DNA of 64,000 bases. Origin: Gammaproteobacteria bacterium (GTDB lineage Bacteria; Pseudomonadota; Gammaproteobacteria; Steroidobacterales; Steroidobacteraceae). The notes below the pieces were generated by a model. That model did no database searches. It saw only the letters and a program-made list of their open reading frames with translations, and had not been told where the DNA came from. The DNA is taken from NCBI GenBank assembly GCA_013289615.1, contig JABCZO010000003.1, positions 98,102-162,101 on the forward strand, written 5' to 3'. Positions 23,572 through 32,904 of this stretch are shown in pieces (within the stretch, counting starts at the first letter, position 1; every line of letters begins with the position of its first letter). Made by a program: the position numbers and the translations under genes.

Positions 23572-24360
23572 GTGGCGCGAGGCAGAGGTCCCATTCTGAT
23601 CGTGTCGTCGCTGCTGCTGGCAGGTGGCGCCGCCTGGATGGCGAATAAATGGATCACCGCGCGCGCGATGCCCGCCCAGACGGTTTCCTCGAGCCGGGTG
23701 CTGACTGCCGCGATGAATCTGCCCCTGGGAACGCAGATCAGCAGCCGGCATGTCGGCAGTATAGAGATGATCCCCGGGCAGGAGCCGGTGGGCACTTTTC
23801 ACGATGAGAGGGACATCGAGGGCAAGGTTACTTCGGTCAACGTCCCGGCCGGTCAGTTGTTGATGGCATCGATGTTCGCGAAAGAGGGCGAAAGCGCTCT
23901 GGCGGCGAATGTCGAGAAGGACAAGCGCGCCGTGACGGTACGCGTCGATGATGTGATCGGGGTCGCGGGCTTTCTGTTGCCGGGCAATCGCGTCGACGTG
24001 GTCGCAACCCGCAAGGATGAGCGCACCCAGGTCGTCACGTCCGAGACGATCCTCAATAACATCAAGGTGCTCGCGGTAGATCAAAGCGCCGCGACCAACT
24101 CCAATGAACCGGTGGTGGTGCGAGCGGTGACGCTTGAAGTGACGCCGCAAGAGGCCGAGACGCTGCTTAAGGGGAAAGCGGCGGGCGCGATCCAGTTGGC
24201 GTTGCGTAATCCGCTCGATGACAGCGACGCCCGCCACAAGCAGCCCGAGACGGTCAAAGCGGTGGCCAAGTTGCCGGTCAAGGTTCCGGCTCCGGAGCGC
24301 GATCCGTCGATCACGGTTATCCGCGGCACCAGCATCGCGCACGAAGCGGAGCGCGAATAG
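23572..24360 (+). CDS. cpaB: Flp pilus assembly protein CpaB/RcpC
   Basis: 262 aa; GTG start with GAGG five bases upstream. One N-terminal membrane helix (ILIVSSLLLAGGAAWMANKW), a SAF-like domain (LTAAMNLPLGTQISSRHVGS, VNVPAGQLLMASMF) and a second beta domain (VRVDDVIGVAGFLLPGNRVDVV). Family members sit in the periplasm around the secretin. It lies two bases after the AAA+ ATPase gene and 31 before the secretin. Length is typical. Confidence 0.93.
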   Translation: MARGRGPILIVSSLLLAGGAAWMANKWITARAMPAQTVSSSRVLTAAMNLPLGTQISSRHVGSIEMIPGQEPVGTFHDERDIEGKVTSVNVPAGQLLMASMFAKEGESALAANVEKDKRAVTVRVDDVIGVAGFLLPGNRVDVVATRKDERTQVVTSETILNNIKVLAVDQSAATNSNEPVVVRAVTLEVTPQEAETLLKGKAAGAIQLALRNPLDDSDARHKQPETVKAVAKLPVKVPAPERDPSITVIRGTSIAHEAERE

Positions 24361-24391
24361 ACCTATGTCGCATCAGGGGGCAACGATCAGA

Positions 24392-25984
24392 ATGAAAAAA
24401 ACGGGATCGGCGACGCCACGGAGCCGACGCCTTGCGCTGCTCGCGGCCGGTTTGATCTGCAGCATGGCTACCGTCGCGCAAACGCAGGCGCCGGTGTCGC
24501 CGCTGCCGGCGCCGCGGCCGCCGGCGGTAGCACAGCCGCCGCTGATCTCGGGCGGCGCCACGATCGATCTGGCGGTGCCGCTGTATCAGTCGCGTGTGGT
24601 CTCGGTCGTCACGGCGGCCAACCGGGTGTCGGTCGCGAACCCCGATGTCGCCGACATCGTGGTGATTTCACCGACCGAGCTGTACGTGCTCGGCAAGGAT
24701 CTGGGCACCACCAACGTGCTGCTCTGGGATCGTGACAATCATCTGATCGGCGCCATCGACGTCGAAGTGCAGCATGATCTGAACAGTCTCAAGCGCAAGT
24801 ACGCCGAGCTGCTTCCCGGCCAGGCCATCGAGGTGCGCGCATCGCAACGCTCGATCGTGCTGTCCGGTCGTGTCACCGACGCGGAATCCCTGAATGCCGC
24901 GCAGCGTATCGCGGAGACTTATCTGGCGCAGGTGCAGACCGCCAAGCAGACCGCAACCTTCCAGCAGAGCTCGTCGTCGCGGCGGGAAGACAAGACGGTC
25001 GGTGAGGTGATCAATCTGCTGCAGGTGGGCGGTACGCAGCAGGTGATGATCGAGATCAAGGTGGCCGAGATCGCGCGCACCGAGGTCAAGCGACTCGATG
25101 CGCAGTTCAACTCGATCGCACAGGGCCTGGGGCATTGGACCGCAGGCGGCGTCAATGGCGGCGCCACATTTCCCAATGCGATCTTCCTGCCGCAGAACGC
25201 CAATATGCCGATATTCACCAATCCGGCGCAATATGGCCCGGCGATCGACGAGTTCCAGCCGACCACGATGGCGATCCAGAACCAGGGTCTGTTCGCGAGC
25301 TTTCTGGACAAGAATTTTCTGTTCAATCTGGCCCTGGACGCCGCCACTCAGCAGGGCCTGGCCCGCATTCTGGCCGAGCCGACACTGACGACGCTGAGCG
25401 GACAGGAAGCCAATCTGCTGGAGGGCGGTTCCTTCCCGATCCCGGTGCCGCAGAACAACAATACCGTGACAATCGCCTTCAAGGATTTCGGCATCGCGGT
25501 GAAGTTTCTGCCGGTGGTGCTCAACAGCGGGCACATCAATCTGAAGCTGAACATCAGTGTCAGTGAGCTGGCGAGCACCAACACGGTGACGCTGGGTGTC
25601 GCCGGCAGCTCGAGCGTGTTCGTGATCCCGTCACTGAGCGAACGCAGCGCTTCGGGTGTGGTGGAGCTCAGCGACGGACAGACCATCGGACTTGCCGGGC
25701 TGCTGGACGAGACCACGACCACTCTTGTGAACAAGTTCCCGGGGCTCGGCGAGATTCCCGTGCTGGGAGCGTTGTTTCGCAGCCAGAACTACCAGAAGGG
25801 TGAAACCGAGCTGGTGATTCTGGTGACGCCGCGCCTGGCGCAGGCCCTGCCGGTCGGCAAGACCCGCCTGCCCACCGACTCGTACACCGAACCCTCCAAT
25901 TGGGACTACTTCGGGCGCGGTCGGCTGGAAGGCACCGGCCCGAAGACGCCTGACACAGGCGCTCCCGAAGGGACCACCAAATAA
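24392..25984 (+). CDS. cpaC: Tad secretin CpaC/RcpA
   Basis: 530 aa from ATG 24392 (ATG 24365 adds nine residues). Signal peptide KKTGSATPRSRRLALLAAG to the VAQ-TQA region, a Pro-rich linker, an N-terminal BON/secretin-TadA-like domain (DIVVISPTELYVLGKDLGTT), then the secretin core with VGGTQQVMIEIKVAEIAR, EPTLTTLSGQEANLLEGGSF, and SGVVELSDGQTIGLAGLL, LGEIPVLGALFRSQNYQK and ELVILVTPRL. It forms the outer-membrane channel for the Flp pilus. The C-terminal tail is polar and Thr/Pro-rich. Confidence 0.95.
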   Translation: MKKTGSATPRSRRLALLAAGLICSMATVAQTQAPVSPLPAPRPPAVAQPPLISGGATIDLAVPLYQSRVVSVVTAANRVSVANPDVADIVVISPTELYVLGKDLGTTNVLLWDRDNHLIGAIDVEVQHDLNSLKRKYAELLPGQAIEVRASQRSIVLSGRVTDAESLNAAQRIAETYLAQVQTAKQTATFQQSSSSRREDKTVGEVINLLQVGGTQQVMIEIKVAEIARTEVKRLDAQFNSIAQGLGHWTAGGVNGGATFPNAIFLPQNANMPIFTNPAQYGPAIDEFQPTTMAIQNQGLFASFLDKNFLFNLALDAATQQGLARILAEPTLTTLSGQEANLLEGGSFPIPVPQNNNTVTIAFKDFGIAVKFLPVVLNSGHINLKLNISVSELASTNTVTLGVAGSSSVFVIPSLSERSASGVVELSDGQTIGLAGLLDETTTTLVNKFPGLGEIPVLGALFRSQNYQKGETELVILVTPRLAQALPVGKTRLPTDSYTEPSNWDYFGRGRLEGTGPKTPDTGAPEGTTK

Positions 25985-26289
25985 TGTCACACAGGATGGA
26001 CACCATCATGCGCCACTTCGCTTTCGCCGCTGCGGCGGCCGGGCTGGTCCTGAGCGGCTGTGCTGCCCAGACGCCGCTCCAAGCCGACTACGGCAATTCG
26101 GTCAGACAGATGCAGAGGTACCAGGTCTACGACCGCAGGACCTTGTTTAAGCCGAATGCTGCGCCGGTCGAAGGCGCCGATCCCGACATGCTGAATCTGG
26201 CGGTGCAGTCGCTGCGCACCGAAAAAGTTGATCGCGCACAGGTCTCGCAGCCAATGACGATCAACATTGGCAGCCAGACCGGGCAGTAG
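25984..26289 (+). CDS. Small Tad-locus lipoprotein
   Basis: Up to 101 aa; the ATG at 26008 (MRHFAFAAAAAGLVLSGC) gives the cleanest lipoprotein signal, while the ATG at 25984 overlaps the secretin stop (TAATG). A lipobox LSGC is followed by a polar region with no known domain. Its place right after the secretin gene suggests a pilotin-like or RcpB-like role in secretin assembly, an inference from position only. Confidence 0.75.
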   Translation: MSHRMDTIMRHFAFAAAAAGLVLSGCAAQTPLQADYGNSVRQMQRYQVYDRRTLFKPNAAPVEGADPDMLNLAVQSLRTEKVDRAQVSQPMTINIGSQTGQ

Positions 26290-26294
26290 CGGCC

Positions 26295-27503
26295 ATGGCA
26301 CGTCAACGCGAACGCGGGGCAACGATGGTGCTGGTGGTCGTGGGCCTGTTCGCCCTGATCGCGGTCGCCGGCCTGGCCATCGATACGGCGCATGTGCTGC
26401 TGAACAAGTCACGTCTGCAGAGTGCGCTGGATGCCGCAGCGCTGGCCGCCGCGAAGGTACTGGATCAGACCGCGTCGACTGCGCAGGCGAGCGCGGCGGC
26501 CGGCAGTGTGTTTACGCTGAACCTCGCGCAGTATCAGGAGTTGCAGAACGCGGTCGGCGGGGGCGTCGCGCTGACGACCGAGTACTCGTCGACGCTCATT
26601 CCGTTCTCAGCCGGCACCACGCCGGCGGCGTTCGTACGCACCTCGATTACCGGATTTCAGACATCGATGAGTCTGGTCTCGGTGCTGGGGATCAGCTCGA
26701 TCGCGGTCGCGGGCAATGCCGTCGCCGGCCCGAGTCCGGCCGTGGTGCAGGAGTGCAACATCATCCCGGTCTTTGTGTGCGGGAACGCTGCAGCGGGGGG
26801 CAACGGACTCCATGGCTATACAGTGAACCAGGTAACGGCTCTCAATGAACAGTCGGGTGCTGCCATCGGGCCCGGTAACTTCGGATATCTTGCATTGGGC
26901 GGTAACGGTGCGAACACATTACGCTCCAACCTGGCGGGTAACTATGCCGCTTGCGCCTCGATCGGCGGTTCGCTCACGACGAAGCCCGGCGTGAACTCAG
27001 GTCCGGTCTCGCAGGGCATCAATACACGGTTTAACATCTACCAGGGCCCGGTGTCGCCCGCCCAATACCCGCCGGACGTGATCAACAGCGCGGCGCATCA
27101 GACCAACCTGTCGATCGACGCGAACGGCAACGCGATTCAGGCCGGCCAGATCGTCACCACCGGCAGCCAGCTGACGTTCAACTACGCCGACTACCAGGCG
27201 TTGGTGGCGGCCGGCAGCTACGACACGCCGCCGTTACCCAGCGGTACGGCGGCGTTCGGCCGTCGCGTGATGGCAGCGCCGGTCGGCGATTGCACCGGTT
27301 TTGCCAACGGCAGAAGCACCGTCACCGTGAATGGTTTCATCTGCGTGTTTCTGCTGCAGGCGTTGACCGGCGGCGGAAAGGACCCGATCTTCGGCGAGGT
27401 CATCAACAGCTGCGATGCCGGCGGCCGGCCCGGTGTAGGGTCCAGCAACGTCGGACCACACATCATCGAGCTGTACAAGAGCGCCGGGAGCCCGGATTCA
27501 TGA
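26295..27503 (+). CDS. tadG: TadG-like pilus assembly protein
   Basis: 402 aa. A short basic N-terminus (MARQRERGA) leads into a pseudopilin-type helix (TMVLVVVGLFALIAVAGLAI) and the TadE/G-like signature DTAHVLLNKSRLQSALDAAALAAAK. The long extracytoplasmic part is Gly/Asn/Thr-rich with paired cysteines (CNIIPVFVC, GDCTGF, GFICVF), suggesting disulfides. No von Willebrand A motif is evident, unlike many TadG proteins. It overlaps tadE by ATGA. Confidence 0.85.
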   Translation: MARQRERGATMVLVVVGLFALIAVAGLAIDTAHVLLNKSRLQSALDAAALAAAKVLDQTASTAQASAAAGSVFTLNLAQYQELQNAVGGGVALTTEYSSTLIPFSAGTTPAAFVRTSITGFQTSMSLVSVLGISSIAVAGNAVAGPSPAVVQECNIIPVFVCGNAAAGGNGLHGYTVNQVTALNEQSGAAIGPGNFGYLALGGNGANTLRSNLAGNYAACASIGGSLTTKPGVNSGPVSQGINTRFNIYQGPVSPAQYPPDVINSAAHQTNLSIDANGNAIQAGQIVTTGSQLTFNYADYQALVAAGSYDTPPLPSGTAAFGRRVMAAPVGDCTGFANGRSTVTVNGFICVFLLQALTGGGKDPIFGEVINSCDAGGRPGVGSSNVGPHIIELYKSAGSPDS

Positions 27504-27982
27504 GCCGCCAGCACTCTGGTCACGCCCGGCATCCCCCGCAGCGCGGGTTCGCGATGGTCGAGTTCACGATCGCGGCGCCGGTGCTGCTGTTTCTGATGTG
27601 CGGCACGGTCGAGTTCGGCCAGTACCTGATTCAGTACAGCACGCTCAACGATTCGGTGCGCAACGCCGCGCGTTACGTCGCCGGAGCGGCGCTGGATAGT
27701 ACCGGCGCGCTGCTGCAGACCGGCGGCGCCTGGGGCACGATCGTGACGCACGGGCAGAACCTTGCAGTCCACGGCAATATCGCCGGCACCGGCGCCGCGC
27801 TGCTGCCCGGGCTCACGAGCGGGCAGATCACCGTGACGCAGAACGCGGCCACCGACAATATCACCGTGACCGCAGCCTACCCGTATCAATCGGTGTTCGG
27901 CGCGCTGATGCCGACCTTCATGGGCGGCAGCATTGCGACCAACTACACGATGACCATCTCGACCACGATGAGGGCGCTATGA
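27500..27982 (+). CDS. tadE: TadE-like pseudopilin
   Basis: 160 aa from the ATG at 27500 that overlaps the tadG stop; a longer in-frame extension reads through tadG and is rejected. HPPQRGFAMVEFTIAAPVLL has the pseudopilin processing site (G/FAMVEF) and hydrophobic helix, followed by FGQYLIQYSTLNDSVRNAAR, the conserved TadE segment. The rest is a small extracytoplasmic domain. It is probably processed by CpaA and needed for pilus assembly. Confidence 0.92.
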   Translation: MSRQHSGHARHPPQRGFAMVEFTIAAPVLLFLMCGTVEFGQYLIQYSTLNDSVRNAARYVAGAALDSTGALLQTGGAWGTIVTHGQNLAVHGNIAGTGAALLPGLTSGQITVTQNAATDNITVTAAYPYQSVFGALMPTFMGGSIATNYTMTISTTMRAL

Positions 27983-28419
27983 AGAAAATGCGCGGCGTGT
28001 ACATGGTCGAGTTCGCGATCAGCGCGTCGATCCTGATGATCCTGCTGTTCGGCTGCATCGAATTCGGTCGCGGCGTCTATACCTTTGCCGCATTGAACGA
28101 GGGCACGCGCCGCGCCGCGCGCCTCGCCGCCGTCTGCCCGATCAACGACCCGGCGATTACGGCCGCGGTGAACTTCCTCGGCGTCCCCGGATTCAACAAT
28201 GGCAATGTGACCGTCACTTATCTCGACGTCAATGGTAACTCGCTGGGCGCAGCACCGGCGCTGGTCAACGTGGCCTACGTGCAGGTGAGCGTGGTCGGCT
28301 ACACCGTGCCGCTGTCGATCCCGTTCGTGAACCCGACGCTGTTCGCGCCGCCCTTCACCGTCACGCTGCCGGCCGAGAGCCTCGGGCTTTCGAATACCGG
28401 GGTCTCCACCGCATGCTGA
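27979..28419 (+). CDS. tadF: TadF-type (second TadE-like) pseudopilin
   Basis: 146 aa, ATGA overlap with tadE. KKMRGVYMVEFAISASILM carries the G/VYMVEF processing site and helix, and FGRGVYTFAALNEGTRRAAR is the conserved following segment. Two Cys residues could form a disulfide. It is a paralogue of the preceding gene and likely forms a minor pseudopilin pair with it. It overlaps tadZ by seven bases. Confidence 0.9.
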   Translation: MKKMRGVYMVEFAISASILMILLFGCIEFGRGVYTFAALNEGTRRAARLAAVCPINDPAITAAVNFLGVPGFNNGNVTVTYLDVNGNSLGAAPALVNVAYVQVSVVGYTVPLSIPFVNPTLFAPPFTVTLPAESLGLSNTGVSTAC

Positions 28420-29594
28420 CGCACGTGCTCATTGCGGGCCGCAAGGGCAGCGCGCTCGAGACGCTCAAGACCTATCTGCACGGGGTGCCGGGGATCAACG
28501 TACGCGTGCACGTGATCGCCAACGGCCATATCGATCCGCTGCACAGCGTCGCCGATTTCGCGCCGGATATCGTGCTGCTGCACTTCGAAGCGCATCGGAC
28601 CGCGGAGCTGTCGGCATGGGCCGCGCGCCCCGCGGCCGGAAGGCCGCCGCTGATTGTCGTCGGTCCGGGCGGTCACGCCGATGCCACGCGGCTTGCGATT
28701 CGCAGCGGTGCGCGTGATTTTCTGCCCGAGCCGGTGGACCGCGCCGACCTGGTGGCAACGGTACAGCAGGTCTGTGCGGAACTGCACGCGCAGGCCACCC
28801 AGGGACGTGGCACTGTCCATGCCTTTGTGGGTGCCGCGGGCGGTGTCGGCAGTTCATTCATCGCCGCGAACATCGCGCACATGCTGGCGGCGCATGCGCG
28901 CCGGCGCACCGCGCTGGTCGATCTGGATCTAAATTTCTCGCCCACCGCGCACCATCTGAATCTGACTTCGCAGCGCGGCCTGCTCGAGGCCCTCGACGAA
29001 GTGGGATCGCTGGACGCGGATGCCCTGGCGGGCTTTGGCTCGCGACATGCGAGCGGTCTGCAATTATATTGCTCGACGGCGCAGCACGCCGTGCCCAGTA
29101 AGGATGTGCGAACCGATCGAGTATCCGCTTTCATCGCCCTGCTGGCGTCGCTTAATCAGGACGTCGTAATCGATGTACCGCATGCGATCGACAATCTGAC
29201 CGCCAACGCCTTTGGTCTCGCGGCAGAAATCTACATCGTGTTACAGCAGTCGACACTGCACGTACGCAACGCCACGCGCCTCATCCGGATCCTGCGCGAC
29301 GAGCTGGCGGTGCCGCCGCAACGGCTACGCATCATTGTCAACCGTTACGCCAAGAAGGCGCTGCTGCAGCTCGACGACATTAGCCGCGCGCTCAGCCTGG
29401 AGATTGCCGCAACGGTGCCGAGCCACTATGCGCGGGCGCTCGAGAGCTCCGACGCCGGGGTGCCGCTGTACGAGGCCGATCGGGCTGCAGCCATCACCGC
29501 CTCGCTGGTGGGGATCGTCGCCCAGATGACCGGCGCCAAGGCCGCGCGACCGGGGCTGTTGCGGCGCGCATTGCCCTCATTCTTACGGAGTTGA
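28413..29594 (+). CDS. cpaE: TadZ/CpaE-type localisation ATPase
   Basis: 393 aa. An N-terminal receiver-like domain (HVLIAGRKGSALETLKTYL, then PLIVVGPGGHADATRLAIRS, GARDFLPEPVDRADL) precedes a MinD/ParA-like domain. The deviant P-loop reads FVGAAGGVGSSFIAANIAH, with Ser in place of the usual GK-T lysine, as in atypical-Walker TadZ proteins. LVDLDLNFSPTAHHL is the second nucleotide-site strand. The family places the Tad machine at a cell pole. It is followed two bases later by tadA. Confidence 0.93.
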   Translation: MLTHVLIAGRKGSALETLKTYLHGVPGINVRVHVIANGHIDPLHSVADFAPDIVLLHFEAHRTAELSAWAARPAAGRPPLIVVGPGGHADATRLAIRSGARDFLPEPVDRADLVATVQQVCAELHAQATQGRGTVHAFVGAAGGVGSSFIAANIAHMLAAHARRRTALVDLDLNFSPTAHHLNLTSQRGLLEALDEVGSLDADALAGFGSRHASGLQLYCSTAQHAVPSKDVRTDRVSAFIALLASLNQDVVIDVPHAIDNLTANAFGLAAEIYIVLQQSTLHVRNATRLIRILRDELAVPPQRLRIIVNRYAKKALLQLDDISRALSLEIAATVPSHYARALESSDAGVPLYEADRAAAITASLVGIVAQMTGAKAARPGLLRRALPSFLRS

Positions 29595-29596
29595 GC

Positions 29597-30955
29597 ATGA
29601 GCACGAGTATCAGTCTGAAGGATCGTCTGGGGATCGAAAGCGACGGCGAAAGCGGGACTGATCGTCTGCGGGTGCTCACGCCGCTGGAGCTGGAATGGAA
29701 GCAGCGCATCTACGACCGGCTGCTCGAGGTCGCGGATCTTACGATACTGGGCTCACTCGAGAAGCGTAAGGCGCGCACGCAGATCCGGGAGATCGTTCAA
29801 CGGCTGTTCACCGAACAGGGCGCTCCGCTCGCATTGCCGCAACGGCAGTTGCTGGCGCGACGCATCGAAGATGAAATCCTGGGCTTAGGTCCGCTGGAGC
29901 CACTGCTCAGCGATCCCACCATCTCCGATATTCTGGTCAATGGCGCCAAGTCGGTGTACGTCGAGCGGCGCGGCAAGCTCGAGCAGACCCCGATCACCTT
30001 TCACGACAATTCACATCTGATGAACATCATCGATCGCATCGTCTCGGCGGTTGGACGGCGGGTCGACGAATCCACGCCGATGGTCGACGCGCGCCTGGCG
30101 GATGGCTCGCGCGTACACGCGATCATCCCGCCACTCGCGATTGACGGTCCGATACTCTCGATCCGGCGCTTTGCGGTCGACCGCCTCGGGATCGCCGATC
30201 TGCTGCGCCTCGGCACCCTGACCGAGGCGGTGGCGAAGGTGCTGAGAGCCGTGGTGCTGGGGCGGCTCAATGTCGTGATCTCCGGCGGCACTGGCGCGGG
30301 TAAGACGACCATGCTCAACGTGCTGTCGGGGTTCATTCCGTCCACGGAACGCATCGTCACGATCGAGGATTCCGCGGAATTGCAGCTGCAGCAGCCGCAC
30401 GTGGTGCGGCTGGAGACCCGGCCGCCCAACATCGAGGGCAAGGGCGAAGTCCCGCAACGCGAGCTGGTGCGCAACAGCTTGCGCATGCGCCCGGATCGTA
30501 TCGTTGTCGGTGAGGTACGCGGGGCCGAGGCACTCGACATGCTGCAGGCAATGAATACCGGCCACGACGGTTCGCTCACGACGGTGCACGCGAATACGCC
30601 CCGCGACGCGCTCGGGCGCATCGAGACCATGGTGTCAATGACCGGAATTTCATTCCCGATCCGCGCGCTGCGCGCGCAGATCGCCTCCGCGGTGAATATC
30701 GTCATTCAGGTGCAGCGCGGCGAGGATGGCCGCCGGCGCATCGTCAGCGTGCAGGAGATCAGCGGCATGGAGGGTGACATCGTCACGATGTCGGAGCTGT
30801 TCACGTTCCGCCGTTCCGGTATCGACGCCGATGGCAACATCGACGGTAGGCTCGAGGCCACCGGCGTGGTGCCGGCGTTTCATCAGCGGGTCACGATGCG
30901 CGGCATCGATCTGCCGGTCAGCGCGTTCGCGCTACCGGGCGGCAAGCAGCGATAG
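29597..30955 (+). CDS. cpaF: Tad secretion ATPase TadA/CpaF
   Basis: 452 aa from the ATG at 29597. It drives pilus extension (and probably retraction) at the inner membrane. Seen in order: the N-domain with [20 protein letters not shown], Walker [19 protein letters not shown], the Asp box [12 protein letters not shown], Walker [21 protein letters not shown] and the His box [18 protein letters not shown]. All catalytic features are intact and the length is typical for CpaF. Confidence 0.96.
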   Translation: MSTSISLKDRLGIESDGESGTDRLRVLTPLELEWKQRIYDRLLEVADLTILGSLEKRKARTQIREIVQRLFTEQGAPLALPQRQLLARRIEDEILGLGPLEPLLSDPTISDILVNGAKSVYVERRGKLEQTPITFHDNSHLMNIIDRIVSAVGRRVDESTPMVDARLADGSRVHAIIPPLAIDGPILSIRRFAVDRLGIADLLRLGTLTEAVAKVLRAVVLGRLNVVISGGTGAGKTTMLNVLSGFIPSTERIVTIEDSAELQLQQPHVVRLETRPPNIEGKGEVPQRELVRNSLRMRPDRIVVGEVRGAEALDMLQAMNTGHDGSLTTVHANTPRDALGRIETMVSMTGISFPIRALRAQIASAVNIVIQVQRGEDGRRRIVSVQEISGMEGDIVTMSELFTFRRSGIDADGNIDGRLEATGVVPAFHQRVTMRGIDLPVSAFALPGGKQR

Positions 30956-30971
30956 GGGCCAGGAGCCGCGC

Positions 30972-31943
30972 ATGAACACTACGGTCGTCGTCACTTTTCT
31001 CGTGGTGGTGTTCGCCGCGGTGTTCATGCTGATGCTGGGGCTGACGACGCCGGCAAGCGGTCAATCGCGCACGCGGCGCATCCTGCGCCACCGGCTGGAG
31101 CGGATCGGCGCCGACGCGCACCAGGACATTGCCTCGATCCTACGCGAGAAGTACCTGACCTCGCTCTCGCCGCTGGAACGGCGGCTCGAGGAGCTGCCGT
31201 TGATGGACAAGATCGCCGAGATGAGCGAGCAGGCCGGGCGGACAACGCCGGCGTACCAACTGGTCATGACATCGCTGCTGCTCGGTGTGGTCGGTGGGCT
31301 GCTCACCGGCGGCTTGCTGCGCAGCGGCTTGGCCGGATTGATCGCCGCGGCGGTCGGATTCGGGGCGCCGTATATGCAACTGTCGATGCTGCGGCGGCGA
31401 CGTCTCAACAAGATCGAGGAACAACTGCCGGATGCCATCGATGTGATCAAGCGCGCGCTGCGCGCTGGCCATCCGTTCAACGCCGCGATCAAGCTCGTGG
31501 CCGACGACATGGATCAGCCGATCGCGCGCGAGTTCGAGCTCACATTTTCCGATCTCAACTTCGGCAATGACGTGCGCCGCGCGATGCTCGGATTGCTCAC
31601 CCGCGTGCCCAGCGTTACCGTGATGGCGCTGATCACCTCGGTGCTGGTGCAGCGTGAGACCGGCGGCAACCTGGCCGAGATCCTGGACCAGATCGCGAAG
31701 ATCGTGCGCAGCCGTTTCCGATTCGAACGCAAAGTGCGCTCGCTGTCGGCCGAAGGCCGCATGTCCGCGTGGGTGCTCGCGCTGGTGCCGCTCGGACTGG
31801 TGGTCATGATGTCGATTGCCTCGCCGGGCTATCTGCCGGTGCTGTTGAAGAACCCGACCGGTCACAAGCTGCTCTATGGCGCCGGTGTGCTGGCGGTGAT
31901 CGGCGTGCTCTGGATCCGACGCATCATTCAGATTCAGGTGTAA
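30972..31943 (+). CDS. tadB: Tad inner-membrane platform protein TadB
   Basis: 323 aa, ATG with AGGAG upstream. An N-terminal helix, a cytoplasmic stretch, two helices (LVMTSLLLGVVGGLLTGGLL and an alanine-rich partner), then the T2SSF domain (QLPDAIDVIKRALRAGHPFN, QRETGGNLAEILDQIAKIVR, RSLSAEGRMSAWVLALVPL) and terminal helices. With TadC it forms the platform that TadA acts on. Gap to tadC is four bases. Confidence 0.94.
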   Translation: MNTTVVVTFLVVVFAAVFMLMLGLTTPASGQSRTRRILRHRLERIGADAHQDIASILREKYLTSLSPLERRLEELPLMDKIAEMSEQAGRTTPAYQLVMTSLLLGVVGGLLTGGLLRSGLAGLIAAAVGFGAPYMQLSMLRRRRLNKIEEQLPDAIDVIKRALRAGHPFNAAIKLVADDMDQPIAREFELTFSDLNFGNDVRRAMLGLLTRVPSVTVMALITSVLVQRETGGNLAEILDQIAKIVRSRFRFERKVRSLSAEGRMSAWVLALVPLGLVVMMSIASPGYLPVLLKNPTGHKLLYGAGVLAVIGVLWIRRIIQIQV

Positions 31944-31947
31944 TGCC

Positions 31948-32904
31948 ATGCTCGAACAATTGCAGAGCGGCCTCGCCTCGGGCCCGCCCATTCTGATCAC
32001 GATCGCGGCTGGGGTGGCGGCGCTGATGTTGTTCTGGGGCCTGGCAGCGGTGATCGGCCGCCGGCTGGATCCGGCGCGGCGGCGTCTGCGGCAGATCGCC
32101 GGCGCCGGCGACGGGCAAGCCGATGTCGGGCTGGGCGAGATCGTTGCGGGGGTGTTGCAGCCGGTTGAGCGCTTTGTACTGCCGCAGGGGGCGGAGCGGG
32201 AGGGTACGCAGCAGCGGCTGCAGTACGCCGGTTATCGGTCGGCCTCGGCGGTGACCACCTTCTACGCGATGAAGCTTGCCCTGGCCACGCTGCTGCTGCT
32301 GAGCTGGTCGGTGATCGCCTCGTTGCTGCCGAAGCTGACCTGGGGACGCATCACGTTCATTGCGATCGTGGCGTGCTTCGTCGGCATGCTGCTTCCCAGC
32401 ATCTGGCTCGATCGCAAAGTGAAGACGCGGCACAAGCTGCTGCGTGACGGCTTTCCGGATGCGCTTGATCTGTTGAATGTGTGCGTGGAATCCGGCCTCG
32501 GCCTGGCGCAGGCGCTGCAGCGGGTTGCGGATGAACTGGACGTCAGTCACCCGGAGCTCGCGAGCGAGATAGCGCTGGTGACGGCGCAGATGCGCGCCGG
32601 TGTCGAGCGCGAGACCGCATTGCGGGGCCTGGCGACCCGCACCGGCCTGGACGATGTGCGTGGGCTGGTCAGCCTGCTGGCGCAGACGCTGCGTTTTGGA
32701 ACCGGTATTTCCGACGCGCTGCGGGTCTATTCAGAGGAATTTCGCGACAAGCGCATGCAGCGTGCCGAAGAGGCCGCGGCCAAGATCGGAACCAAATTGA
32801 TCTTTCCGTTGGTGATCTGCCTGTTTCCATCGTTCTTAGTGGTGGCGATCGGACCGGCAATCATTCGACTCGCCGAGGCGTTCGGTGCCACCGTTGCCAA
32901 ATAG
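31948..32904 (+). CDS. tadC: Tad inner-membrane platform protein TadC
   Basis: 318 aa paralogue of TadB. Helices near the N-terminus, a T2SSF core (DGFPDALDLLNVCVESGLGL, LATRTGLDDVRGLVSLLAQT, LRFGTGISDALRVYSEEFRD, RAEEAAAKIGTKLIFPLVIC) and a C-terminal helix pair. Organisation matches the TadC half of the platform. The next gene (TadD-like) starts 20 bases before its stop. Confidence 0.94.
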   Translation: MLEQLQSGLASGPPILITIAAGVAALMLFWGLAAVIGRRLDPARRRLRQIAGAGDGQADVGLGEIVAGVLQPVERFVLPQGAEREGTQQRLQYAGYRSASAVTTFYAMKLALATLLLLSWSVIASLLPKLTWGRITFIAIVACFVGMLLPSIWLDRKVKTRHKLLRDGFPDALDLLNVCVESGLGLAQALQRVADELDVSHPELASEIALVTAQMRAGVERETALRGLATRTGLDDVRGLVSLLAQTLRFGTGISDALRVYSEEFRDKRMQRAEEAAAKIGTKLIFPLVICLFPSFLVVAIGPAIIRLAEAFGATVAK

